In this document: piece after piece, positions 8,796 through 17,309 of the stretch
Layout: each line of letters opens with the position of its first letter
Position numbering within the stretch: position 1 is the stretch's first letter
NCBI GenBank assembly: GCA_934432885.1
Contig: CAKRYY010000019.1
Coordinates: 1-54,869, forward strand
DNA: 54,869 bases
Origin: an uncultured Lachnospiraceae bacterium
GTDB lineage: Bacteria; Bacillota; Clostridia; Lachnospirales; Lachnospiraceae
Direction: 5' to 3'
Translations under genes and position numbers: made by a program
The notes under the pieces: generated by a model
Databases searched by the model: none
The model's input: only the letters and a program-made list of their open reading frames with translations
Told to the model about the DNA's origin: nothing

Positions 8796-9070
8796 TTAAG
8801 AGATTCTTGTCAAATTTTCATGTACGGCTGCAGGGTGCCTTGTTGGTATCCTGATTAAAATAATTGAACGTAGATGAGCCTACGGGAGATTACATTTGAT
8901 ACTGCTTTACACAGGCATAAGGCGCATGGGAAAAGTGCGCAGGTATGCCGTTTAGTCTGTGGGGCAGAGGCCGGACAAAAGTCTGGTGGTGTGGAGGCAT
9001 CCATGCCCAATCAAACAGTAACTGAAAAAGTGCCGGAGAACCGGCGCAAAGAAGATGGAGGAAACAAAGA
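8796..9070 (+). promoter_or_regulatory. Structured rpmJ-rpsM spacer, candidate ribosomal-protein leader
   Basis: This 275-base spacer holds no convincing gene but several hairpins. GGCATA...TATGCC with an inner GCGCA/TGCGC spans 8914-8949. GCCGGAC/GTCTGGT is near 8970-8987. GCCGG-AGAA-CCGGC is near 9033-9046. A GGAGG ribosome binding site for rpsM follows. Such a long structured spacer inside a ribosomal-protein operon is a plausible autoregulatory site (for example for S4 or S13). I cannot match it to a named leader family. Confidence 0.45.
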
Positions 9071-9439
9071 ATGGCTCGTATTGCAGGTGTAGATTTACCT
9101 AGAGACAAACGTGTGGAGATTGGTCTGACTTACATCTACGGAATCGGCAGAGTAAGCGCAAACAAAATCTTAGCGGCTGCAAATGTTAATCCTGACACTC
9201 GTGTCAGAGAATTGACAGATGATGAAGTAAAGAAGTTAAGCGAAGTTATCGCTGATGGCTACATGGTAGAAGGTGACCTTCGCCGTGAAGTTGCACTGAA
9301 CATCAAGAGACTTCAGGAGATTGGATGCTACAGAGGTATCCGTCATAGAAAAGGACTTCCGGTTCGTGGTCAGAAAACAAAGACTAACGCAAGAACACGT
9401 AAGGGTCCGAAGAGAACTGTTGCTAATAAGAAAAAATAG
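9071..9439 (+). CDS. rpsM: 30S ribosomal protein S13
   Basis: S13 sits in the small-subunit head and contacts the P-site tRNA and the central protuberance. The 122-residue product begins [26 protein letters not shown] and has the C-terminal basic tail [27 protein letters not shown]. The ribosome binding site GGAGG lies just upstream. The gene order rpmJ-rpsM-rpsK is standard, though the spacers on both sides are unusually long and repeat-rich. Confidence 0.97.
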   Translation: MARIAGVDLPRDKRVEIGLTYIYGIGRVSANKILAAANVNPDTRVRELTDDEVKKLSEVIADGYMVEGDLRREVALNIKRLQEIGCYRGIRHRKGLPVRGQKTKTNARTRKGPKRTVANKKK

Positions 9440-9530
9440 AGCACTTAGCGAGGTTTTTTCGAGCTTAGTGTGAATTTTGTTCTGCGGAACTTGGTGAGGA
9501 TTTTTCGAGCCTAGTAAGCAGAACTTCCTT
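9440..9530 (+). repeat. Composite hairpin repeats in the rpsM-rpsK spacer
   Basis: Two more copies of the repeat seen at 8419-8584 occur here: CACTTAGCGAGG...GAGCTTAGTG near 9443-9470 and AACTTGGTGAGG...GAGCCTAGTA near 9490-9516. The second is enclosed by an outer stem, GTTCTGC/GCAGAAC, and is followed by GCAGAACTTCC as in the other locus. The A/G and C/T changes within the arms partly keep pairing. Confidence 0.7.
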
Positions 9531-9582
9531 AAAGAACACTTAATGACATAGGTAAAGAAAGGTAAAAGTAGGTTAGTTTATT

Positions 9583-9978
9583 ATGGCTAAAAAAGTTGCA
9601 AAAAAAGTAACAAAAAAGCGTGTAAAGAAAAACGTTGAACGTGGACAGGCACATATTCAGTCTTCCTTTAACAATACAATCGTTACATTGACTGATACAG
9701 AAGGAAATGCCTTAAGCTGGGCAAGTGCTGGTGGTCTTGGATTTAGAGGTTCAAAGAAATCTACTCCTTATGCTGCACAGATGGCTGCAGAGACAGCAAC
9801 AAAGGCTGCTCTTGTACATGGCTTAAAGACAGTAGATGTTATGGTAAAAGGTCCTGGTTCAGGACGTGAAGCTGCAATCCGTGCGTTGCAGGCATGTGGT
9901 CTTGAAGTAACAAGCATCAGAGACGTAACACCGGTACCGCATAACGGATGCCGCCCGCCTAAGAGACGTCGTGTATAG
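9583..9978 (+). CDS. rpsK: 30S ribosomal protein S11
   Basis: S11 lies on the platform of the small subunit near the mRNA exit. The 131-residue product has a lysine-rich N-terminus ([21 protein letters not shown]) followed by [40 protein letters not shown] and the C-terminal [10 protein letters not shown]. All are family signatures. There is only a weak ribosome binding site upstream (GGTAAAAG/TAGG). Confidence 0.97.
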   Translation: MAKKVAKKVTKKRVKKNVERGQAHIQSSFNNTIVTLTDTEGNALSWASAGGLGFRGSKKSTPYAAQMAAETATKAALVHGLKTVDVMVKGPGSGREAAIRALQACGLEVTSIRDVTPVPHNGCRPPKRRRV

Positions 9979-10059
9979 TCTGTAAGGCAGATAAAACTGG
10001 TAACTATTAACCGTTGGACGAAGGTATTTATGATACTGTAAACAACATGTGAGGAGGCA

Positions 10060-10078
10060 GCAGAAGCACAGCTTCTGC
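10060..10078 (+). promoter_or_regulatory. Hairpin in the rpsD leader
   Basis: GCAGAAGC (10060-10067), loop ACA, GCTTCTGC (10071-10078) form a perfect eight-base-pair hairpin 25 bases before the rpsD start. No T-run follows, so it is not a terminator. Its position just ahead of the S4 gene makes it a candidate translational control or mRNA stability element. Confidence 0.45.
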
Positions 10079-10102
10079 CCTGCGAAACAAGGAGAAATTA
10101 AA

Positions 10103-10696
10103 ATGGCAGTAAACAGAGTTCCTGTATTAAAGAGATGTAGAGCACTTGGTCTTGAGCCTGCATATCTTGGTTATGACAAGAAATCAAACAGAAACAGCGC
10201 GAGAGCAGGCAAGAAGGTAAGTGAATATGGCCTGCAGCTTCGTGAGAAGCAGAAAGCAAAATTCATCTATGGCGTTCTGGAGAAGCCTTTCCGCAATTAC
10301 TACAAGAAAGCGGATCAGGCAAAGGGCATGACTGGTGAAAACCTGATGATCCTTCTGGAAAGCAGACTTGATAACGTTATTTTCAGACTTGGCTTTGCAA
10401 GAACACGTCGTGAAGCAAGACAGGTCGTAGGACATAAGCACGTACTGGTAAACGGAAAGTGCGTTAATATCCCTTCCTACAGCATCAGCGCAGGCGATGT
10501 AATTGAACTTACAGAGAAGGCAAAGGGACTGCAGAGATATAAAGAGGTTGCTGAGGTTACAGCAGGCAGACTTGTTCCGGAATGGCTGGATGCAGATTTA
10601 GAAGGATTCAAGGGAACGGTAAAGAGTCTTCCGACAAGAGAGATGATCGATGTTCCGGTTGATGAAATGCTTATCGTCGAGTTGTATTCTAAATAA
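10103..10696 (+). CDS. rpsD: 30S ribosomal protein S4
   Basis: S4 is a primary 16S rRNA assembly protein, with roles in fidelity and often in autoregulation. The ATG at 10103 follows AAGGAGA and gives a 197-residue product beginning [19 protein letters not shown]. An in-frame upstream start at 10049 would run across the hairpin and is rejected. The S4 RNA-binding domain is clear ([42 protein letters not shown]). The N-terminal cysteine cluster of zinc-type S4 is absent. Confidence 0.96.
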   Translation: MAVNRVPVLKRCRALGLEPAYLGYDKKSNRNSARAGKKVSEYGLQLREKQKAKFIYGVLEKPFRNYYKKADQAKGMTGENLMILLESRLDNVIFRLGFARTRREARQVVGHKHVLVNGKCVNIPSYSISAGDVIELTEKAKGLQRYKEVAEVTAGRLVPEWLDADLEGFKGTVKSLPTREMIDVPVDEMLIVELYSK

Positions 10697-10730
10697 TAAA
10701 TGTATCGGCTTATAGCAAGGAGGGTATTGC

Positions 10731-11690
10731 ATGTTTGATTTTGAAAGACCAAACATTGAGGTTGTAGAAATCTCAGAAGACAGAAAATATGGAAAATTCG
10801 TTGTAGAGCCTTTGGAAAGAGGCTACGGCATCACATTAGGAAATTCCTTAAGAAGAATTATGCTCTCTTCCTTACCGGGTACAGCAGTAAGCCAGGTGAA
10901 AATTGACGGCGTTTTACATGAATTCAGCTCGATTCCGGCAGTCAAAGAAGACGTTACCGAAATCATTATGAATATCAAGAGCCTTGCAATCAAGAACAGC
11001 AGCACCAGCAATGAGCCTAAGACTGCATATATTGAGTTTGAGGGCGAGGGTGTTGTAAAGGCATCTGACATTCAGGTGGATCAGGACATTGAGATTATGA
11101 ATCCTGACCTTACAATCGCAACTCTGAGCGGTGGAAAGAACAGCCGCCTGAATATGGAGCTGACGATTACAAAGGGCAGAGGCTATGTAAGCGCAGACAA
11201 GAATAAGACAGAAGACCTGCCGATTGGTGTAATCGGAGTGGATTCTATCTACACACCGGTAGAAAGAGTAAATCTTACAGTAGAGAATACCCGTGTCGGA
11301 CAAATTACAGACTATGATAAGCTGACGTTAGATGTGTATACCAACGGTACCCTTGCTCCTGACGAGGCAGTCAGTCTGGCTGCTAAGGTACTCAGCGAGC
11401 ATCTGAGCCTTTTCATCGACTTATCTGAGAATGCAAAGAGCGCAGAAATTATGGTGGAAAAGGAAGACGACGTAAAGGAGAAGGTTCTGGAGATGAGCAT
11501 TGATGAGCTGGAGCTCTCTGTTCGTTCCTATAACTGCCTGAAGCGTGCGGGTATCAATACCGTTGAAGAATTGACCAATAAGACCTCTGAGGATATGATG
11601 AAGGTTCGTAATCTGGGCCGTAAATCCTTAGAAGAGGTACTTGCAAAACTGAAAGAGCTTGGATTACAGTTAAATCCGAGCGATGAATAA
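10731..11690 (+). CDS. rpoA: DNA-directed RNA polymerase alpha subunit
   Basis: The alpha subunit dimerises to nucleate RNA polymerase assembly, and its C-terminal domain contacts UP elements and activators. The 319-residue product begins [13 protein letters not shown] and has the N-terminal domain signature [28 protein letters not shown]. The C-terminal domain contains [43 protein letters not shown]. Length is standard and an AAGGAGGG ribosome binding site precedes it. Confidence 0.97.
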   Translation: MFDFERPNIEVVEISEDRKYGKFVVEPLERGYGITLGNSLRRIMLSSLPGTAVSQVKIDGVLHEFSSIPAVKEDVTEIIMNIKSLAIKNSSTSNEPKTAYIEFEGEGVVKASDIQVDQDIEIMNPDLTIATLSGGKNSRLNMELTITKGRGYVSADKNKTEDLPIGVIGVDSIYTPVERVNLTVENTRVGQITDYDKLTLDVYTNGTLAPDEAVSLAAKVLSEHLSLFIDLSENAKSAEIMVEKEDDVKEKVLEMSIDELELSVRSYNCLKRAGINTVEELTNKTSEDMMKVRNLGRKSLEEVLAKLKELGLQLNPSDE

Positions 11691-11705
11691 TCAATAAGAA
11701 TGAAA

Positions 11706-11802
11706 CCGCAGGCGGTAAGACCAAAGGGCGCGCCTGTGGCTGATTCATGATTGGCACTGTTAACATATTCGGTAAGTAAGACCAAAGAGCGTGGCCGGAT
11801 AT
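11706..11802 (+). promoter_or_regulatory. Tandem hairpins with a conserved loop between rpoA and rplQ
   Basis: Two stem-loops lie 61 bases apart. The first pairs CCGCAGGCG (11706-11714) with CGCCTGTGG (11731-11739). The second pairs ATATTCGG (11765-11772) with CCGGATAT (11795-11802). The stems differ in sequence, yet both loops carry GTAAGACCAAAGRGCG (11715-11730 and 11776-11791, 15 of 16 identical). Each hairpin is followed by ATGANTGG. The second is just before the rplQ ribosome binding site. The pattern suggests a duplicated protein-binding RNA motif. Confidence 0.55.
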
Positions 11803-11823
11803 ACCATGAATGGAGGCAAAAAA

Positions 11824-12360
11824 ATGGCAAAGTACAGAAAACTCGGAAGAACAGCTTCCCAGAGAAAAGCATTACTCAGAAACCAGGTAACAAATCTTTT
11901 ATATCATGGAAAGATTGTTACAACACAGGCAAAGGCAAAAGAGATTCAGAAAATTGCTGAAGGTCTGATTGCACTTGCAATCAAAGAGAAGGATAACTTC
12001 GAAACTGTAAAGGTAACAGCAAAGGTTGCAAGAAAAGACAAAGATGGTAAGAGAGTAAAAGAAGTTGTAGACGGAAAGAAAGTAACTGTTTATGACGAAG
12101 TAGAAAAAGAAATCAAGAAGGATCTGCCGAGCAGACTTCATGCAAGAAGACAGATGCTGCGTGTATTCTATCCTGTAACTGAGGTTCCGACCAAAGCTGC
12201 TGGCAAGAAGAAAAACACAAAGGTAATCGACCTTCCTGCAAAGATGTTTGATGAAATCGCACCGAAGTATGCAGACCGCAAGGGTGGTTATACAAGAATC
12301 ATTAAGATTGGTCAGCGTAAGGGCGATGCAGCGATGGAAGTTGTTATTGAGCTGGTATAA
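11824..12360 (+). CDS. rplQ: 50S ribosomal protein L17
   Basis: L17 lies near the exit tunnel. The ATG at 11824 follows GGAGG and starts MAKYRKLGRTASQRKALLRNQVTNLLYHGKIVTT, the family N-terminus. The product is 178 residues, longer than the roughly 120 of E. coli L17. The extra length is a charged insertion near residues 65-110 (KDKDGKRVKEVVDGKKVTVYD) and a lysine-rich loop near 130. To my knowledge this longer form is usual in related clostridia. The N-terminal extension open to 11791 is rejected. Confidence 0.95.
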   Translation: MAKYRKLGRTASQRKALLRNQVTNLLYHGKIVTTQAKAKEIQKIAEGLIALAIKEKDNFETVKVTAKVARKDKDGKRVKEVVDGKKVTVYDEVEKEIKKDLPSRLHARRQMLRVFYPVTEVPTKAAGKKKNTKVIDLPAKMFDEIAPKYADRKGGYTRIIKIGQRKGDAAMEVVIELV

Positions 12361-12391
12361 TCAACAGAGATTACTTTATAAGAAATAAAAC

Positions 12392-12423
12392 AAAAGCAGT
12401 GGGCTTTCGGCTCACTGCTTTTT
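12392..12423. terminator. Terminator after rplQ, probably bidirectional
   Basis: AAAAGCAGTG (12392-12401) pairs with CACTGCTTTT (12413-12422) around a GC-containing loop, followed by more T. It ends the ribosomal operon. The stop codon of the convergent XRE gene lies inside the right arm, and the A-run on the left serves as the T-run for that gene. Confidence 0.9.
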
Positions 12424-12648
12424 GCTTTGTTTTGATCTGGGATAAGGGGTTTTCACATCAGTAAGGTTTAAAAGATAGTCAACACTGGTGTTATGATAAT
12501 CCGCAAGCTCAAGCAATATGGCAGTAGGAATATCGTTTTCACCAGTTTCGTACTTAGAATAACCAGTTTGTGACATACCCAGAATCTTTCCCATTTCAGT
12601 TTGAGACATATCTTTGTCTTCTCGTAAATTTCGTAAACGCGGATACAT
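12412..12648 (-). CDS. XRE-family transcriptional regulator
   Basis: This is a 78-residue helix-turn-helix protein. The Cro/CI-type HTH occupies about residues 5-60 (LRNLREDKDMSQTEMGKILGMSQTGYSKYETGENDIPT), followed by a short tail. It is transcribed toward the ribosomal operon and overlaps its terminator. No effector domain is present, so it is a stand-alone DNA-binding protein. Sequences resembling TTTTAGCT half-sites lie upstream and may be its own operator. Its target genes are unknown. Confidence 0.85.
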   Translation of the reverse strand: MYPRLRNLREDKDMSQTEMGKILGMSQTGYSKYETGENDIPTAILLELADYHNTSVDYLLNLTDVKTPYPRSKQSKKQ

Positions 12649-12683
12649 AGAAAACCTCTTTTCAAAACAGTATTTGTCTTCTA

Positions 12684-12751
12684 TTTTAGCTAAGGCAATT
12701 TTGGTGGATAATATTTTAATCTGAACCCGGTTGAAAATTGATAAGCTAAAA
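12684..12751. promoter_or_regulatory. Possible operator half-sites upstream of the XRE gene
   Basis: TTTTAGCTAAG (12684-12694) contains the palindrome TTAGCTAA, and its reverse-complementary form AGCTAAAA recurs at 12744-12751. The pair lies between the XRE regulator and the M15 peptidase gene, in the likely promoter area of the regulator. This is a weak call based on repetition alone. Confidence 0.3.
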
Positions 12752-12833
12752 CAAAATATGAAAAGAATAAAACTATGCTTATTTTTTGCAAATTATGCGT
12801 TTTTATGAAACAGAATAAGACGACTGGGAGAAA

Positions 12834-13715
12834 TTATGAAGCAATTTCTTTCTCAAAATGCTGATAATCTTTGGAAGAATTCCAGTTTCCGCCCCAGGAA
12901 AAGCCATGTGCTGTAAAAAGCTTGTAGCACAGGTCATTTTCATCAATCTTATAGGCAAATGGCTGGCTGCGGTCTGCATAAGATTCAGCGCCTGCAGGAG
13001 AAATCTGCTGCGTATTGTTTCGGTAGGTAATGTATGGATTGAAGAAGGGGTTAATATCTACTGCAAGCCCTCTGCCGTGCATTGAAATTTTATTGGTGCC
13101 TGCAATGGTACGATAATTAAAACAGGAGGAATTGTTATCCTGCATGGAAAGCAGATCATCGGCATTGTATTCATCTATAAGACGAATCTGCTCAATCTGG
13201 TAATTAGCCTTGTACAGTTCATAAAAGATTTCCACCAGATCCTGCGCAATTGCCTGATTGCAGATAAGCTCTCCGACGCTTGCATTTCCCTTGAAATTGA
13301 TATAAAGGACGCTGACATATCGAAGCTCTTCATAAGGAATCGGACAGTTCTCTTTATAGGAAAGACCGGTAATCCGTTTTTTTAAATCCTCTGAGAGCGG
13401 TTCATAATAGAATGAAGGCTGATAAGTGATTCTTTCAGGGTTTTCCGTATTCATTTCAAATTCTCCTTCCGCTTTGGTAACAGTGGAATTCTCTGCCAGA
13501 GGCTGGCTGTCTGCTGGCTCGGAGGCAGCGGCAGTAAATTCCATGCTTTCAAGGGTTTCTTCGGCGCTTTCGCTTTCGTGGGTCATATAGGCGAGCTCTG
13601 GATTGCGTACTGCGTAGTCCTCCAGCGTTTCAGAGCTTCTGGTAATGACAAAGGCGCTGGCGCACAGAAGAAAGAATACGCCGAGCGCAGCAAGATATTT
13701 AAAGTATTTTTTCAT
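12834..13715 (-). CDS. M15-family peptidase (D,D-carboxypeptidase / L,D-endopeptidase type), membrane-anchored
   Basis: This is a 293-residue protein with an N-terminal membrane segment (about residues 5-25), a Ser/Glu-rich linker to about residue 95, and a C-terminal peptidase domain. The zinc site of the M15 family is visible: SMHGRGLAVDIN at 211-222 (H213, D220) and DYQHFEK with H286. Such enzymes trim peptidoglycan peptides outside the membrane. The leader of about 118 bases between its promoter and start contains a repeat element also seen at the far end of the window. Confidence 0.85.
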   Translation of the reverse strand: MKKYFKYLAALGVFFLLCASAFVITRSSETLEDYAVRNPELAYMTHESESAEETLESMEFTAAASEPADSQPLAENSTVTKAEGEFEMNTENPERITYQPSFYYEPLSEDLKKRITGLSYKENCPIPYEELRYVSVLYINFKGNASVGELICNQAIAQDLVEIFYELYKANYQIEQIRLIDEYNADDLLSMQDNNSSCFNYRTIAGTNKISMHGRGLAVDINPFFNPYITYRNNTQQISPAGAESYADRSQPFAYKIDENDLCYKLFTAHGFSWGGNWNSSKDYQHFEKEIAS

Positions 13716-13740
13716 ATTTCTATCCTTATGTTTGTATTAA

Positions 13741-13832
13741 GAGTCTGCTGAAGCAGACAGTTGGCTCGCTAATCGTGCAGGGAAAACAAATGCCGCTTAC
13801 AGCGTCGCTTGTTTTTCGCTCTGCACGGTTAC
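13741..13832 (-). repeat. Leader hairpin element of the M15 peptidase gene
   Basis: Read on the minus strand, the element follows the -10 box. A long hairpin is closed by CGTGCAG/CTGCACG and encloses GAAAAACAAGCG...CATTTGTTTTC. Then come ATTAGCGAGC and a second hairpin, GTCTGCTTCAGCAGAC. The same order of parts is found on the plus strand at 54689-54775, also just after a TATAAT box. The closing stem there has a different sequence (CAGCG/CGCTG), so pairing is kept while bases change. Confidence 0.65.
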
Positions 13833-13861
13833 ATTATAGCATAAGGGGGAATAGCGAGCAA
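13833..13861 (-). promoter_or_regulatory. Sigma-A promoter for the M15 peptidase gene
   Basis: On the minus strand, TTGCTC (13861-13856), a 17-base spacer and a perfect TATAAT (13838-13833) form a promoter directed at the peptidase gene. The transcript would begin with the hairpin element described above, giving a leader of roughly 110 bases. Confidence 0.65.
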
Positions 13862-13865
13862 ATGC

Positions 13866-13894
13866 TTGTAATTCTGTGGATTTTCGAGTACAAT
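13866..13894 (+). promoter_or_regulatory. Sigma-A promoter for ecfA1-ecfA2-ecfT-truA
   Basis: TTGTAA (13866-13871), a 17-base spacer and TACAAT (13889-13894) lie 34 bases before the ecfA1 start. It is back-to-back with the divergent M15 peptidase promoter, the two -35 boxes being only a few bases apart. Confidence 0.6.
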
Positions 13895-13928
13895 AAGGCA
13901 GATAAAATATTCGTAAAGGTGCGGACGA

Positions 13929-14813
13929 ATGGGTATCATTGAAGCAAAGAAGGTAGTATTTGAATATATCAGGCGCGATGAAGAGGGCAATGCCGAAGGC
14001 GTTACCCGTGCAGTGGATGGTGTGGACCTTGATATAAAGCAGGGAGAATTTGTCGCTATTCTGGGGCATAATGGCTCTGGAAAATCCACATTTGCCAAGC
14101 ATATCAACGCCATTTTGTATCCGACAGAGGGAACTGTTCTTGTGGACGGCAAGGATACCCGCAGGGAAGAATATCTCTGGGACATCAGGCAGGAGGCTGG
14201 AATGGTATTTCAGAATCCTGACAACCAGATTATCGGACAGGTTGTGGAAGAGGATGTTGGCTTCGGTCCGGAGAATATGGGCGTGCCCACAAAGGAAATC
14301 TGGGAGCGGGTAGAGGAAAGCCTCAAAGCGGTCGGTATGTATGAGTTCCGAAAACATTCTCCCAATAAGCTGTCTGGAGGACAGAAGCAGAGGGTATCGA
14401 TTGCCGGCGTGATTGCCATGCACCCGAAATGTATTATTCTGGATGAGCCTACGGCAATGCTGGATCCCAATGGTCGTAAAGAGGTCATCCGTGCTGTCAG
14501 GGCACTTAATCAGGTAGAGGGTGTTACGGTGCTTCTGATTACCCACTATATGGAAGAAGTCATTTATGCCGACAGAATCGTAGTTATGGATAAGGGACGT
14601 GCTGTCATGCAGGGAACGCCCCGCGAAATATTCTCTCAGGTGGAAGCCTTAAAGGAGCTTCGGCTGGATGTACCGCAGGTTACGATGCTTGCTTATGAAT
14701 TAAAGAAAAAAGGTGTACCATTGCCGGATGGCATCCTGACACCAAGGGAGCTTGCCGAGGCGCTGGGGCTGCCTGAAAAGACACAGAAAGGAACAACATG
14801 TCCATCATTTTAG
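13929..14813 (+). CDS. ecfA1: Energy-coupling factor transporter ATPase EcfA1
   Basis: This is one of the two ATPases of a group II ECF transporter, which powers substrate-specific S components (vitamins, metals) encoded elsewhere. The 294-residue product has Walker [10 protein letters not shown], the Q-loop region [12 protein letters not shown], the ABC signature [14 protein letters not shown], Walker [14 protein letters not shown] and the switch His in LITHYMEE. No proper AGGAGG precedes the ATG. Its 3' end overlaps the start of ecfA2 by 16 bases. Confidence 0.95.
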   Translation: MGIIEAKKVVFEYIRRDEEGNAEGVTRAVDGVDLDIKQGEFVAILGHNGSGKSTFAKHINAILYPTEGTVLVDGKDTRREEYLWDIRQEAGMVFQNPDNQIIGQVVEEDVGFGPENMGVPTKEIWERVEESLKAVGMYEFRKHSPNKLSGGQKQRVSIAGVIAMHPKCIILDEPTAMLDPNGRKEVIRAVRALNQVEGVTVLLITHYMEEVIYADRIVVMDKGRAVMQGTPREIFSQVEALKELRLDVPQVTMLAYELKKKGVPLPDGILTPRELAEALGLPEKTQKGTTCPSF

Positions 14814-15649
14814 ATCATGTCAGCCATATATATGAAAAGGAAACAGAGCTTGCTTCCTACGCCTTGAAGGACATCTGCCTGACAATACCGGATGGACAGT
14901 TTATTGGTCTGATTGGACACACCGGTTCAGGAAAATCTACATTGGTGCAGCACTTAAACGGCTTGCTTGTACCAACAGAAGGAACGATATATTACGACGG
15001 CGAGGATATTCATGCGCAGGGCTACGATAAAAAGAAGCTGCGCAGCAATGTGGGACTTGTTTTCCAATACCCGGAGCATCAGCTTTTTGAAACGGATGTC
15101 TTTACTGACGTCTGCTTTGGACCTAAAAATCTGGGGCTTTCGCAGAAGGAGGTAGAGCTCAGGGCATTTGCTGCGCTGCGTCAGGTGGGATTTCCGGAGG
15201 AATACTTTTATCAGTCGCCCTTTGACCTCTCTGGCGGGCAGAAACGCCGCGCCGCGATTGCGGGAGTGCTGGCGATGCAGCCGAAGGTTCTGATACTGGA
15301 TGAGCCGACCGCAGGACTTGACCCTAAGGGCAGGGATGAAATTCTGGGGCAGCTTGCCGCTTTGCAGAAGGAAACAAAAATTACGATAGTGCTGGTTTCT
15401 CATAGTATGGAGGATATTGCGAATTATGTGGACCGCATTATTGTAATGAATAAAGGCTGTGTATTGTTTGACGATATACCCAAAGAGGTTTTTGCCCATT
15501 ATAAGGAATTGGAGGCGGTGGGGCTTGCTGCACCGCAGGTAACGTATATTATGCAGACGCTGCGTGAGCGCGGACTGAAGGTCCGTACAGATGTTACGAC
15601 TCTTGAGGAAGCAGAGCGGGAAATCTTAAAGGCGCTGGGCAGTGAATAG
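14798..15649 (+). CDS. ecfA2: Energy-coupling factor transporter ATPase EcfA2
   Basis: This is the second ATPase of the ECF module, 283 residues. It has Walker [11 protein letters not shown]-loop [10 protein letters not shown], signature [14 protein letters not shown], Walker [14 protein letters not shown] and switch LVSHSMED. The EHQLFE form after the Q-loop, against DNQIIGQ in its partner, is the usual A2/A1 difference. The ATG overlaps the end of ecfA1, so the two are translated together and should form the A1A2 heterodimer. Confidence 0.95.
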   Translation: MSIILDHVSHIYEKETELASYALKDICLTIPDGQFIGLIGHTGSGKSTLVQHLNGLLVPTEGTIYYDGEDIHAQGYDKKKLRSNVGLVFQYPEHQLFETDVFTDVCFGPKNLGLSQKEVELRAFAALRQVGFPEEYFYQSPFDLSGGQKRRAAIAGVLAMQPKVLILDEPTAGLDPKGRDEILGQLAALQKETKITIVLVSHSMEDIANYVDRIIVMNKGCVLFDDIPKEVFAHYKELEAVGLAAPQVTYIMQTLRERGLKVRTDVTTLEEAEREILKALGSE

Positions 15650-15678
15650 GAGCATTTGCAGATTTTAGGAAGAGAGTT

Positions 15679-16482
15679 ATGTTAAAAGATATTACACTAG
15701 GGCAATATTATCAGACCGAATCCGTAATCCATAAACTGGACCCACGCGTTAAGCTGGTTGGAACGATACTGTACATTATTTCCCTGTTCTTATTCAATCA
15801 TTTTACCGGTTATATTGCAGCGGCGCTGTTTCTGATAACCGTAATCAAACTGTCAAGGGTGCCGTTCCGCTTTATGGTAAGAGGGATGAAGGCGGTTGTT
15901 TTTCTGCTGCTTCTGACGGTGGTATTCAATCTGCTTCTGACACCGGGGGAGGCGCTTATATCCTTCTGGAAACTGACGATTACCAGGGAAGGTGTCAGAA
16001 TATCCATATTTATGGCAATTCGGCTGACCTTCTTGATTATTGGCTCTTCGCTGATGACGCTCACCACGACACCGAACAATCTGACGGATGGCATGGAAAA
16101 GCTGATGAATCCGCTGAAGCGGCTGCATGTGCCGGTGCATGAAATTGCCATGATGATGTCAATAGCGCTTCGTTTTATTCCGATTCTGATGGAAGAGACG
16201 GATAAGATTATGAAGGCGCAGATAGCCAGAGGCGCGGATTTTGAAAGCGGAAATCTGATTCGGAAAGCAAAGGCGATGGTACCGCTTCTGGTACCGCTCT
16301 TCATTTCGGCGTTCAGACGGGCAAATGATTTGGCAATGGCGATGGAGGCAAGGTGCTATCGCGGCGGTGAAGGCAGAACGAAGATGAAGCCCTTACAGTA
16401 CAAAAGACGCGATTATATTGCCTACGGCGTGATACTTGGATATTTGCTGGCAGTGCTTTTACTGCGGTTAATGAAAATCTGA
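15679..16482 (+). CDS. ecfT: Energy-coupling factor transporter transmembrane protein EcfT
   Basis: EcfT is the membrane scaffold that couples the two ATPases to exchangeable S components. The 267-residue product has several hydrophobic segments. It has the cytoplasmic coupling helices with the A-R-G/A motifs, seen as KAQIARGADFE near residue 180 and AMEARCYRGGEGRT near 220. It lies 29 bases after ecfA2 and 11 bases before truA. No S-component gene is nearby, consistent with a shared group II module. Confidence 0.95.
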   Translation: MLKDITLGQYYQTESVIHKLDPRVKLVGTILYIISLFLFNHFTGYIAAALFLITVIKLSRVPFRFMVRGMKAVVFLLLLTVVFNLLLTPGEALISFWKLTITREGVRISIFMAIRLTFLIIGSSLMTLTTTPNNLTDGMEKLMNPLKRLHVPVHEIAMMMSIALRFIPILMEETDKIMKAQIARGADFESGNLIRKAKAMVPLLVPLFISAFRRANDLAMAMEARCYRGGEGRTKMKPLQYKRRDYIAYGVILGYLLAVLLLRLMKI

Positions 16483-16493
16483 GGAAGCAGGAT

Positions 16494-17234
16494 ATGAGAG
16501 TAAAATTGACGGTTGCCTACGATGGTACGGCGTATCATGGGTGGCAGCTCCAGAAAAATGGAAATACAATCGAGGCAGAGCTGAATCAGCATTTATCAGA
16601 GCTGCTTCGCGAAAATATTCAGGTGATTGGTGCCAGCCGGACAGATTCGGGCGTACATGCGCTCTGTAATATCGCAGTATTTGATACCGATACCAAAATG
16701 GCGGCAGAAAAAATCAGCTATGCTTTGAACCAGAGGCTGCCGGAGGATATTCGGATTCAAGGCTCCTGTGAGGTAGCGGAGGATTTTCATCCGCGAAAAT
16801 GTAAGAGTATAAAAACGTATGAATACAAAATCTGGCGCGGTGAATTTCCGATGCCGACGCAGCGGCTTTATGCGCATTTTATGTATACACCATTAAATGT
16901 GGAATTGATGCGGGAGGCTGCGGCATATCTGGAGGGGCGGCATGATTTTAAAAGCTTCTGCAGTGTGGATTCTCAGGCGGAAAGCACGATACGGACAATT
17001 TATAAGCTGGAGCTGATAGAAGAGGGGAATTTATTGCGGATACGCATTTCCGGTAATGGATTTCTCTATAATATGGTACGCATTATTGTCGGAACACTGG
17101 TGGAGTTTGGAAAAGGAAAATACCCGACGGAGAAAATGCCGGAGATTCTTGCAGCCCTTGACCGGCAGGCGGCGGGTCCTACGATGCCGGCAAAAGGACT
17201 GACGCTGGTGCAATACGATTTTCTGGAATCCTGA
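16494..17234 (+). CDS. truA: tRNA pseudouridine synthase A
   Basis: TruA converts uridines 38-40 of the tRNA anticodon arm to pseudouridine. The 246-residue product starts MRVKLTVAYDGTAYHGWQLQ and has the catalytic-aspartate motif GASRTDSGVHAL. It also has HDFKSFCSVDSQAESTIRTI and FLYNMVRIIVGTLVEFGKGK, all conserved. It is the last gene of the ecf transcription unit, a common arrangement in Firmicutes ahead of rplM-rpsI. Confidence 0.96.
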   Translation: MRVKLTVAYDGTAYHGWQLQKNGNTIEAELNQHLSELLRENIQVIGASRTDSGVHALCNIAVFDTDTKMAAEKISYALNQRLPEDIRIQGSCEVAEDFHPRKCKSIKTYEYKIWRGEFPMPTQRLYAHFMYTPLNVELMREAAAYLEGRHDFKSFCSVDSQAESTIRTIYKLELIEEGNLLRIRISGNGFLYNMVRIIVGTLVEFGKGKYPTEKMPEILAALDRQAAGPTMPAKGLTLVQYDFLES

Positions 17235-17280
17235 AAAGCATAAAAATACCCAAAACCATGAAAAATGGGGAAATAGCCTA

Positions 17281-17309
17281 TTGACACGCTCCCATCGGTA
17301 GAATATAAT
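17281..17309 (+). promoter_or_regulatory. Consensus sigma-A promoter for rplM-rpsI
   Basis: A perfect TTGACA (17281-17286), a 17-base spacer and a perfect TATAAT (17304-17309) are all present. This is the best promoter in the window and fits strong growth-related transcription of rplM-rpsI. Confidence 0.88.

Noticed and set aside
12834..13715. VanY-type vancomycin-resistance carboxypeptidase
   Set aside because: The M15 zinc motif fits the broader family, but there are no van genes nearby, and the long acidic linker and single anchor suggest a housekeeping cell-wall enzyme.
13797..14546. A 249-codon minus-strand frame opposite ecfA1
   Set aside because: It runs through the M15 leader element and ecfA1, which has all ABC ATPase motifs on the other strand.
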